Positions 55,505-64,000 of a DNA stretch of 64,000 nucleotides are shown here, in pieces. Where the stretch lies: positions 85,763,730-85,827,729 of the forward strand of contig CM030363.1 in assembly GCA_017893485.1 (NCBI GenBank), in the 5' to 3' direction. Within the stretch, counting starts at the first letter, position 1. Every line of letters starts with the position of its first letter. The DNA comes from Hemerocallis citrina. Its lineage: Eukaryota; Streptophyta; Magnoliopsida; Asparagales; Asphodelaceae. The notes under the pieces are model-generated. The model worked only from the letters and a program-made list of their open reading frames with translations. It did no database searches and was not told the DNA's origin. A program made the translations under genes and the position numbers.

Positions 55505-55677
55505 TTTACACGTGCGATGCACGTACTAATATATATAGTTTTTTAAAAGTAAAAATTTAAAAGTAGTCAAGGTTTGAATATAAGATCTCCTTTATAATAG
55601 TTATGCACTTACGTTACACGCGCTGATAGATTGATAAATGACACCAAGACTTTCTTTCATTATAATATTAGATTAGA
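55505..55677 (-). mobile_element. Short Helitron-like unit A
   Basis: 173 bp. On the minus strand it starts TCTAATCTAATATTATAATG after A, and near its end carries ACGTGC-ATC-GCACGT, a perfect stem. Shared blocks with unit B: the GGTGTCATTTATCAATC / AGTGTCATTTGTAAATC pair and the CACGTGCGATGCACG-type stem. Confidence 0.4.
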
Positions 55678-55978
55678 TATTAGAGATAAATTATAGAAGG
55701 ACACGACAATAATTAGATCACAAAACTAAAATTCCTCCATTAATTAAATTATTAACTAAGATATTTTTTTTTGATAACGAGGATAGAATCGACAAATTCC
55801 AGCCCAATTATCAACTAAGATATGATTCACACTTTATGTCAGATTCCATCTAAAATCTTGCCTTTTCAGCAGCACCGATCTATGCAGCTAATCCTCTAAC
55901 ACTCTTAAGAAACTCCTATGCGCCACCGGCATAGGATCTATCTACCGAACTCAAATTCAACCAACCATTGGATGATTA
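55678..55978. other. AT-rich spacer, no gene seen
   Basis: No recognisable element end or coding frame apart from general AT-richness. Confidence 0.35.
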
Positions 55979-57723
55979 TGTAACTTCTATTTCCCGTATC
56001 TGTATTTTTATACTGTATTATGCTCTATTGTACTCTTTTATCAATTTGGGATCCTGTATTTTGTGTCCGTTCGAATAAAATCATTATATTGTTTCAACTC
56101 AATTTTTGGGTGCCTATATCTAATTCAATTGTATGTCCATCTTGCTCTTTTGGGTCGTTCTTCATGAAGAGATGAGTTGTTTCATATCATTTATCTCTTT
56201 ATCCCCATTTTTATGGATTTTTGACTAAGTCTCCTTTTGGATCCCACTCAAACCGGATACCCTAATACCCAATAACCTAAAACCCCCATATATAAACCTT
56301 AACCTACTCTAACCCTAACCCTAAACCTAGAATACTGTGCTAAACCTAACTAACCCTGCCGCTCTCCTTCTTCTTCCGTCTCCTTCTCCTTCGCATCTTC
56401 GACCCAATCCACCTTCGCCATTACCACCTCCGGTAGTCCCCATTGCCTCCTCGCCACCGCCGTCGTCCCTTCGTCTCCATCGCCTCGCCAATCACCTCCA
56501 CCATCCCCGCCTTCAACATCCCCGAATCCATCCACCGTCTTCATCGTCTCCCTCACTCCCGCCAACCCATCAAAACCCACTCCGCCTTCCCATCACCTCC
56601 ATCATCCATCACCCACCGCCTCACCATCGCCCTCCGATCACCCTCGACCTCCGCCAGCTGCCGCCTTCACACCGAAAACACCCCGAACCCAATTCCCCGC
56701 TTTCCTCTCCTGTTTCGAACCCAAAAGCAGAGACGCCACTATACTCGATGCGCGCCACCCCATCGTCGTCGTCGCCGTCTTCGACTGCTCCCCAGTCGAA
56801 CCCCGACCACGTCGCCGTCAGTCAGCCGCCGTCTCTGATCCTCCACTCCCTCTCCCGCTCACTGCTGTCGTGAGGAAGAAGGCGGCCAACAATTGGTCGA
56901 ACACACTGTCCCCTGTTCAGCCACAGCGGATCTGATCCCGCTGTCCCTTGTTCGGCCAGATCCAGTGCGAGGTCGCCAGTCGATTGGCTGGATCGGCTGT
57001 TCGTTGTTCTGTCGCGCCAGATTCGATCCCGCTGTCCCCTGTTCTGGCCAGATATGGTGTGAGGTTTCTCTCTTCTGCTGTTGATTTCTCGCACGGAGTT
57101 CGCGCGTGCTTTTGGGAGATTTCGCCCGGGGTTTTTCGATCTCGTTTTTCTCAATTATCGGATCTAATTGCCCTCATCCAATCAAGACAAGTATTCTCCT
57201 TGTACAATTTATTAACCTAGTACAAGCATTTAATTGAAAATACCGCAAATAGGTTATAGTTGTGACTCCTTCTTGTCTTATCAATTGTCGATCTTAAATT
57301 TTCATCGTCGATTCCTTAATCTTTAGAGTCACAACACCTTCGTTGTTATAATTAAAAATTACTTGGATTCATTTTATCTCCTAGTCACATGAACACATGA
57401 AATTAAGAAACTCTAGATTTGTAAATGTGTGTTGTATCTTGGATGTGATGATCTTGCACCCATTTGAGTTGAGAAATAAATATTACTTACTGTTTTGATA
57501 ACCATTACCCCGTATTCGTATCACATATTAATCTAGACGCCTAATAACCAATTATCATGCAACTTAGGTATATTAGACCTTCCCACATGTTGCTGTCCTG
57601 AACTTTACTTACTGTTTTGACCCCTTTAAAATTAGAATCTGAATCTGAGCCCTGAACAGTAAATATAGCTGTAGATGTCTAGATGTCGATAGCCTCCAAA
57701 ATTTTCGAATTCCGAGTTACGGT
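55979..57723 (+). repeat. Probable decayed gypsy LTR (promoter and leader part)
   Basis: TGTAACTTCTATTTC at 55979 resembles the LTR start TGTAACTACCATTTC at 31470, and the layout is the same: a TATA-type box (CATATATAAACC, about 56288) about 310 bp in, then a long C/T- and GC-rich leader (56340-57150), then AT-rich DNA. Frames in the leader (for example 56337-56873, Pro/Ser-rich) overlap on several phases and show no domain. A short telomere-like CTAACCCTAACCCTAAACC occurs at about 56309-56328. The Athila-like element at 57724 cuts it. Confidence 0.4.
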
Positions 57724-59476
57724 TGATGTGTCGAATTTATATACAAATATTTGTATTCATTTACCTATTAAAATGACTTGTTTTCGCTGATATTGTCTAT
57801 AATTCATCTTATTTCTATATGATTTCATTTAATTAATTATTTTTGAAGAAATAATATTTTTGATGCAAAAAGTAAAGATTTGTGGAAAAAAATCAACAAA
57901 GTAAAATAATGCATTTATAAATTTTTATTGTTTTGTTGAGTTAAAAGTGCGACAAATAATTTTTAAAAGGATTTTTATACGCTAATATGATTTATAGTTA
58001 GTTTAATTATTTTTAAACTAATTAAATTTATTTTATTTAAAAATCCTAATGTCAGGTATTATTTTGTGCATGCAGAAGCACGTGGTGGGCAGAAAAGGCA
58101 GAAAAGAAAGAAAGAGAAATAAATAAATTCAGATCAATTAAAGGAAGGAAATAAAGAAAGAGTGTGGACTTTTCTGCAAAAAGTGCAAACCCTAAACTCC
58201 TATTCGGTTCTCTATAAATATAAGGCAAAGGAGATATGATAAAGTAGGAGGTGACGGCTACCAAATACAAAAGAAAAAAAAATTAAGAGAAGAAAGTAAG
58301 AGAGAGAGAAGGCGTGTGCGAGTTACAAGGCGAAACAGCACGTGTGGGCAGTAGGGCTGCTGTCTTCTTTGGCGTGGTTTTCGAAGTGCACCCAGCGAGC
58401 TGCTTTGACTTGGGGACTCCTTCGTCCTCTCTCTCGACCGTTGATCAGAACGAAAAAAGAGAGATTAACGCTCTCGGCGTGTGAATCGAAGGAGAAAAGG
58501 GAAGCAACAGCTGGCGCCTCTGGGTCCCACGCGCCAATGACGAAGACAGCAGGCGGTGCCCCCTTCTGACGCGACAGCTGCTGACGTCACGTCTTGGGCG
58601 GCGTGCAGAGGATAGCGACGTGACAGCGGCTCAGGGATTCGGTTGGCTGACGTGGCTAGACTGCTGGCAGATGATTTGACTAGCGCGGTTTTCGAGACAG
58701 CAGTTGGTTTCGGCTTTTGGGACATAAAGGGGTTTGAATTAATTTTTGTATTCCTTTTTGTATTTTTTCTCCTGAAATTTATTTTTGATGCAATCCCAAA
58801 TAAATAGTAAATGAATTTATTCTTCTAGAGGCTAAGGTGTAGCCGAGTTTTGTAGAACACAAATTTTAATTCCTTATTATTATTCTATTTTTCCTGGTTG
58901 TGTTTTAATTTTTATTATTTATGCATACAACATGGTGGATAGACATTTGTATGATTTTTCAAATCATAAAGAGACCGAACAGGTTATTTGTGATTAATAA
59001 AAATTAACACCGTATATTGGAGGACGTGACCGTTAAAAAATCCAATTTCTCAATTAATAATTTGATGGATAGGCGAAGAGTTAGTTGAGAATAATTTTTA
59101 GACTACGTTGATAGAGTGGTTAATATCTTTAGGATTTTGGTCGACAATTGGGAAAGATAATATTTTTATTTATGAGGAATTATAATTTGTGTGTGTGATA
59201 AACGAGGTGAACCAAGAGCCCTAGAACAAATTTTACCATTAAAAACTTACAAGAGCTTCATAGTTTCACAGCCCTCTCCCTCTTCACCAATTTAGTTAGA
59301 TTTAGTTAGATTAATTTAATTTAGTTATTTTATCCATCTAAAATTCGATTTTCCAAATAGTGATTAATCTAGCGATATCGGTACTCAGTAAAATATCTAG
59401 TCCCTGTGGGTTCGACACTCTACTCACCTATCTATATTACTTGTGCGATTTTGTACACTTGCAAAAATTCACATCA
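57724..59476 (+). repeat. 5' LTR of the Athila-type element
   Basis: 1753 bp, beginning TGATGTG and ending CACATCA (perfect 7-bp inverted ends). TATA box CTATAAATA at 58212-58220. Small frames around 58342-58725 on both strands lie in the GC-richer transcribed part of the LTR and recur in the 3' LTR. Confidence 0.93.
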
Positions 59477-59482
59477 AGTTTT

Positions 59483-59500
59483 TGGCGCCGTTGCCGGGGA
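59483..59500 (+). other. Primer-binding site (Athila type)
   Basis: TGGCGCCGTTGCCGGGGA, 6 nt after the LTR; usual for Athila/Tat elements and complementary to the 3' end of an Asp-type tRNA. Confidence 0.85.
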
Positions 59501-59726
59501 CTAGTTATTCTTTTATTGATATTGAAAATTGCTAGATTATTGCTAGTTTGGATTTTTTGTAATTTTTTTTATTTTTTTTTATTATTTTACATCTTTATTT
59601 TCTTTTGACTAACTCTTACTTTTTTTTATTTTATTTTTCTTATTTTAGTTTTTTTTAGTTTTTCTATTTTTTTTTCTTTTTCTTTTTTTTCGATACTTAC
59701 ATTTCAGGACATACACGTACAGTATC

Positions 59727-61310
59727 ATGGCAAACGATGAGAACATGCCTTTGAGAGACTATGCTATGCCCTCAATTTATGAGTCAAGCATAAACAAGCC
59801 GGTTATTGAAGCTAACGATTTTGAAATTAAACCTGCAATGATTCTAATAATTCAACAGACTGTTCAATTTTGGGGACTACCACACGAGGATCCTTACGCT
59901 CACATTGCAGATTTTCTTGAAATTTGTGACACTTTTAAGTACAATGGAGTATCAGATGATGCAATTAGATTGAGACTCTTTCCTTTTTCCCTACGAGATA
60001 AGGCGAAGGCTTGGCTACATTATTTACCACCCGGTAGTATTACTACTTGGGAGGGACTTGCACAAAAATTTCTAGCCAAGTATTTTTCTCCTGCAAAGAC
60101 AGCAAAACTAAGGAATGATATTTGCACATTTATTCAATTTGAGACCGAGTCTTTGTATGATGCATGGGAAAGGTTTAAAGAGTTATTAAGAAAGTGTCCT
60201 AATCATGAACTACCAAAATGGCTGCAAATGCAAACATTCTATAATGGTTTGGGAGTTACACATAGATCTATGGTTGACGCAGCAGCTGGTGGAGAATTGA
60301 TGAGCAAAACTTACCAAGCAGCCTATGATCTTTTAGAGGAGATGGCATCAAATCATTACCAGTGGTCTTCAGAGAGAACGATGCCAAGAAAAGTGGCTGG
60401 AGTTTTTGAACTTGATCTTTTTTCTACTTTAAATGCAAAAAATGATATTTTATATAAACAAGTAGAAAATATAAATTTTAATGTTATGCAATCTAATATG
60501 ATTTGTGATCTTTGTGCAGGAAATCATGCAAGTTCAGATTGTCAAGTGGGGAACCCTTTTGCTCCATCAAATGCCGAACATGAAAATTTTGTGTCAAACT
60601 TTCAAATCCAAAACAATCATTATGCAAACACATACAATTCAGGATGGAGAAACACCCCCAATTTTTCATGGAACAACAATCAAGAAGCAGTTATACACCC
60701 TCAAAATTTTTCACAGGAAGAAAAGAAGCCGACACTTGAAGACATGTTTATGCACTACATGCAAAAGACAGATTTGGCAATCCAAAATGTTACAAATTCA
60801 ACTTCGACTGCCATTCACAATCTTGAGGTACAAATTAGTCAATTTTTAAATATTCTTAATGAAAAAACTGCAGGAACATTACCACGCAATACAGTTGTCC
60901 ATCCCACGGAGCATGTCGAGGCTATAACATTAGGAAGCGGGAGGACAATTGAGCAACCACGAGAAGAAAATGACGAACAAAATGTGGTTGAAAAGCAAAG
61001 TGAGCTTGAACAAATTGTGGAGGAACAAATTCAGCATGAGCAAGTAATGTATGATGTTTATAATTCCACAAATTTTCCTTCCGAAGAACAGTCATCTATT
61101 CAAGTAAGTGAAACTAATTTAATTGTGGGCGAGAAACATAAGGCTGAAACTGAAAAATCACCAATTGAACAAAAACTCAAAGAGGTGGGAGAATCAAAGA
61201 CATCATCATCACAAAGAAAGCACCTCAAATTGGAGCTTGAACCGGATCCACATCTAAAGAGAAAAATTAGAAAAGATGTGCTAATGTTGTTGGATCTTGG
61301 CGTTACATAA
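59727..61310 (+). CDS. Athila-type Gag, intact 527-residue ORF
   Basis: The ATG at 59727 (MANDENMPLRDYAMPS) follows a T-rich leader. Residues about 35-215 are the Retrotrans_gag core: FWGLPHEDPYAHIADFLEI, RLRLFPFSLRDKAKAWLHYL, WEGLAQKFLAKYFSPAKT, ESLYDAWERFKELLRKCP, FYNGL. At residues about 261-273 is a compact zinc finger CDLCAGNHASSDC. A long Gln/Glu-rich, coiled-coil-like region follows (NEKTAGTLPRN, EEQIQHEQVM). The C-terminus is Lys-rich. Gag assembles the particle around element RNA. No stop or frameshift is seen, in contrast to all other TE genes here, so it may still be expressed from the LTR promoter. It ends in a TAA with no pol after it. Confidence 0.92.
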   Translation: MANDENMPLRDYAMPSIYESSINKPVIEANDFEIKPAMILIIQQTVQFWGLPHEDPYAHIADFLEICDTFKYNGVSDDAIRLRLFPFSLRDKAKAWLHYLPPGSITTWEGLAQKFLAKYFSPAKTAKLRNDICTFIQFETESLYDAWERFKELLRKCPNHELPKWLQMQTFYNGLGVTHRSMVDAAAGGELMSKTYQAAYDLLEEMASNHYQWSSERTMPRKVAGVFELDLFSTLNAKNDILYKQVENINFNVMQSNMICDLCAGNHASSDCQVGNPFAPSNAEHENFVSNFQIQNNHYANTYNSGWRNTPNFSWNNNQEAVIHPQNFSQEEKKPTLEDMFMHYMQKTDLAIQNVTNSTSTAIHNLEVQISQFLNILNEKTAGTLPRNTVVHPTEHVEAITLGSGRTIEQPREENDEQNVVEKQSELEQIVEEQIQHEQVMYDVYNSTNFPSEEQSSIQVSETNLIVGEKHKAETEKSPIEQKLKEVGESKTSSSQRKHLKLELEPDPHLKRKIRKDVLMLLDLGVT

Positions 61311-62616
61311 CCATCTCACCCCCATGTCTGGCTGAAGACTTAAAACTTAGCGCTTCTTGGGAGGCAACTCATGTTTTATTTTATTGCATTTAGTTTTGAT
61401 TTATCTTTTAGTTTATTCTATTTTAATTTTTGATTTTATCTTGTAGGATTGCATAAATTTTGGAAGTTACCGGGCGGAGCTGTTTTGAACACCTGCATTG
61501 ATGGCTGTTTTTTAGCAGTATGAAGTCAGAATCTGGGAGAGTGATTCAAAGAGAAGTTGTAGACAATTGTCTTAGCTTTCCAGCAAAAAAAAAATCAGCC
61601 CATTTCGACATCTACAGCTCCAGATATTGTCAAAATACTGAACGCTGCGCAAGCAGAAAATTAAAGACGAATCAGGGGAGATATTCAAAACTTTTTGCAT
61701 TCTTTTTGTTTTTTCTTTTTCTTTCCCATTGAGGACAGTGTGATATTTAAGTTTGGGGGGAAGGTTTACAAATTTATTTTTATTTTTATTATTTTTGAAA
61801 AGAAAAACAAAACAAAAGGATTATAATTAGGCTCACCATTACACTTTTGAGTTCTTCATTGTGATAAGCATTGAAACAATTTTTTTGGGATAAACAATAT
61901 TTTTTATAAAGCAATATTAAGCATACTTATTTACTTTAGAATTATTGAGTTTCAAAATTCCTTACAAAATTGTGTGGGTCATGCTATTATACATAAAAGA
62001 CAAATGTGATGCTTTTTCTCGTGATTATCCCCTTTGATCTAGTCCTAAACAGAGTTTAAGTAAATAGAGTAATAATGAAAAAAAAAAAATTGAATAAAGT
62101 CAATCTAGGAGTATTCATCACAAATGTTTACTTTTACGTAAAACGGCAATTTGAAATATGAGTATGCAAAGCACTTTAAGTTTGTGACTTGTTGAGTAAC
62201 CGGGTGAATTCATCACAAATGATTTGCATTAGCGTAAAAAGGCGAGTGACAACTTAAAGAAGGGACTTTAAAATAAAAAAAAATAAAAAAAAAAAAAAAA
62301 AATAAAAAAAAAAAAAAAAAAAACTCTAGTTTGCTACTCGGTTTGTAGTAAAGAGAAGTGATAATCACAGATTGAGTTGTTGCACACTACAATTACATTA
62401 ATTGCATGACAAATGCGATTGGGTTGGGAATTATGAATAAATAATTGCAGTGGAGAAAGTGGGTATGCTTAGTTTTACTTTATTTGCAATTGTTTATATT
62501 TTTAATTGAAATTTTGATGCTTACATGATGAGATCTTTTGGTGTGATGGGTTGAGTCCACTATTATTATTCCCTTGTACATGATTCTACTTTTTGCTCGA
62601 GGACAAGCAAAATCTT
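61311..62616 (+). other. Non-coding 3' part of the Athila-type element
   Basis: Contains GGGAGGCAACTCATG at about 61358, a motif usually found after pol in Athila elements, an upstream PPT-like TTTGGGGGGAAGG (61753), and an A-rich tract (62274-62323). A direct repeat of ATTCATCACAAATG with nearby ...CGTAAAA-GGC lies at 62114 and 62207. Confidence 0.6.
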
Positions 62617-62630
62617 AAGTTTGGGGGTAT
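62617..62630 (+). other. Polypurine tract of the Athila-type element
   Basis: AAGTTTGGGGGTAT one base before the 3' LTR. Confidence 0.8.
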
Positions 62631-62631
62631 T

Positions 62632-64000
62632 TGATGTGTCAGATTTATATACAAATATTTGTATTCATTTACCTATTAAAATGACTTGTTTTCGCTGATA
62701 TTGTCTATAATTCATCTTATTTCTATATGATTTCATTTAATTAATTATTTTTGAAGAAATAATATTTTTGATGCAAAAAGTAAAGATTTGTGGAAAAAAA
62801 TCAACAAACAAAGTAAAATAATGCATTTATAAATTTTTATTGTTTTATTGAGTTAAAAGTGCGACAAATAATTTTTAAAAGGATTTTTATACGCTAATAT
62901 GATTTATAGTTAGTTTAATTATTTTTAAACTAATTAAATTTATTTTATTTAAAAATCCTAATGTCGGGTATTATTTTGTGTATGCAGAAGCACGTGGTGG
63001 GCAGAAAAGGCAGAAAAGAAAGAAAGAGAAATAAATAAATTCAGATCAATTAAAGGAAGGAAATAAAGAAAGAGTGTGGACTTTTCTGCAAAAAGTGCAA
63101 ACCCTAAACTCCTATTCGGTTCTCTACAAATATAAGGCAAAGGAGATATGATAAAGTAGGAGGTGACGGCTACCAAATACAAAAGAAAAAAAAATTAAGA
63201 GAAGAAAGTAAGAGAGAGAGAAGGCGTGTGCGAGTTCCAAGGCGAAACAGCACGTGTGGGCAGTAGGGCTGCTGTCTTCTTTGGCGCGGTTTTCGAAGTG
63301 CACCCAGCGAGCTGCTTTGACTTGGGGACTCCTTCGTCCTCTCTCTCGACCGTTGATCAGAACGAAAAAAAGAGAGATTAACGCTCTCGGCGTGTGAATC
63401 GAAGGAGAAAAGGGAAGCAACAGCTGGCGCCTCTGGGTCCCACGCGCCAATGACGAAGACAGCAGGCGGTGCCCCCTTCTGACGCGACAGCTGCTGACGT
63501 CATGTCTCGGGCGGCGTGCAGAGGACAGCGACGTGACAGCGGCTCAGGGATTCGGTTGGCTGACGTGGCTAGACTGCTGGCAGATGATTTGACTGGCGCG
63601 GTTTTCGAGACAGCAGTTGGTTTCGGCTTTTGGGACATAAAGGGGTTTGAATTAATTTTTGTATTCCTTTTTGTATTTTTTCTCCTGAAATTTATTTTTG
63701 ATGCAATCCCAAATAAATAGTAAATGAATTTATTCTTCTAGAGGCTAAGGTGTAGCCGAGTTTTGTAGAACACAAATTTTAATTCCTTATTATTATTCTA
63801 TTTTTCCTGGTTGTGTTTTAATTTTTATTATTTATGCATACAACATGGTGGATAGACATTTGTATGATTTTTCAAATCATAAAGAGACCGAACAGGTTAT
63901 TTGTGATTAATAAAAATTAACACCGTATATTGGAGGACGTGGCCGTTAAGAAATCCAATTTCTCAATTAATAATTTGATGGATAGGCGAAGAGTTAGTTG
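62632..64000 (+). repeat. 3' LTR of the Athila-type element (truncated by window end)
   Basis: Matches the 5' LTR with few differences: a CG/AG change near the start, a 4-bp insertion in the AACAAA run at about 62812, and single substitutions. The TATA box CTATAAATA has become CTACAAATA (63124-63132). About 1369 of an expected 1757 bp are in the window. Confidence 0.93.

Larger units (their letters stand above)
57724..64000 (+). mobile_element. Gag-only Athila-type LTR retrotransposon (TR-GAG), 3' end beyond window
   Basis: 5' LTR 57724-59476, PBS TGGCGCCGTTGCCGGGGA at 59483, intact gag 59727-61310, non-coding 61311-62616, PPT AAGTTTGGGGGTAT (62617-62630) and 3' LTR from 62632. The distance from gag stop to 3' LTR is only 1.3 kb and has no protease, RT or integrase, so pol is absent. 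Very similar LTRs and an open gag suggest a young insertion. Enzymes would have to come from an autonomous Athila relative. Left flank ACGGT (57719-57723) is the expected TSD; the right flank lies outside. Confidence 0.9.

Noticed and set aside
56309..56328. Interstitial telomere repeat
   Set aside because: Only about two and a half imperfect CTAACCC units; too short to mean more than a chance or promoter-leader motif.
56337..56873. 178-codon Pro/Ser-rich ORF
   Set aside because: Lies in the C/T-rich leader of a probable LTR, with equally long frames in other phases and on the other strand.
58342..58725. Small ORFs repeated at 63378-63720
   Set aside because: They are the same part of the 5' and 3' Athila-type LTRs; no evidence of translation.

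Overview
This is a window of plant nuclear DNA. It is AT-rich, almost entirely made of transposable elements in various states of decay, and holds one clearly intact host gene. Plant origin follows from the element families (Tat-, Athila- and chromovirus-like Ty3/gypsy LTR retrotransposons, a plant-type L1 LINE, Harbinger/hAT-type MITEs, an endogenous caulimovirid) and from a plant-type NAA60/MCC1 acetyltransferase gene with GT-AG introns. I cannot fix the species.

Layout. 28-587: MITE with internal hairpins. 1783-7772: degenerate L1-type LINE on the + strand, sitting in A/T-only low-complexity DNA. 8214-9219: exons of an unrecognised gene ending at a Helitron-like 3' terminus. 10374-15389 (- strand): five coding exons of an intact 250-residue N-acetyltransferase gene (NAA60/MCC1 type), whose 3.7-kb last intron carries a hAT MITE and an RTE-LINE scrap. 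16008-23460: complete LTR retrotransposon with a 5-bp TSD, a broken gag, no pol, and two long tandem arrays (114- and 117-bp units); it probably lies in the 5'-UTR intron of the acetyltransferase gene. 25009-25803: second hairpin-rich MITE. 26150-31469: decayed endogenous pararetrovirus (capsid, movement protein, protease, start of RT), interrupted at 29201-30721 by a poly(A)-tailed retroposon with a 14-bp TSD and cut off by the next LTR element. 31470-35964: 5' LTR and gag of a chromovirus-like gypsy element (+). 35965-39311 and 49033-53710: 3' LTR/PPT and the coding region of a second chromovirus-like gypsy element (-), split by a 9.6-kb LARD (39319-48910, +) whose two 3.15-kb LTRs are nearly identical and whose interior has no gag or pol. 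53875-55677: two short Helitron-like units, one carrying a 1.47-kb Harbinger-type element with TAA TSD. 55979-57723: probable decayed LTR. 57724-64000: young Athila-type element with an intact 527-codon gag but no pol; its 3' LTR runs off the window.

How the parts relate. Three LTR elements here (Tat-like 16008-23460, Athila-like 57724-64000+, LARD 39319-48910) lack pol and would need enzymes supplied in trans; two keep gag (TR-GAG architecture). Nesting gives relative ages: the pararetrovirus is older than the retroposon within it and than the gypsy LTR that truncates it; that gypsy is older than the minus-strand gypsy that interrupts it, which is older than the LARD. The strongest leads for novelty are the gag-only elements with long internal tandem arrays, the tandem hairpin repeats with compensatory changes inside the chromovirus-type LTRs, the two related hairpin-array MITEs, and the pararetrovirus with capsid-before-movement-protein order and two protease-like segments.
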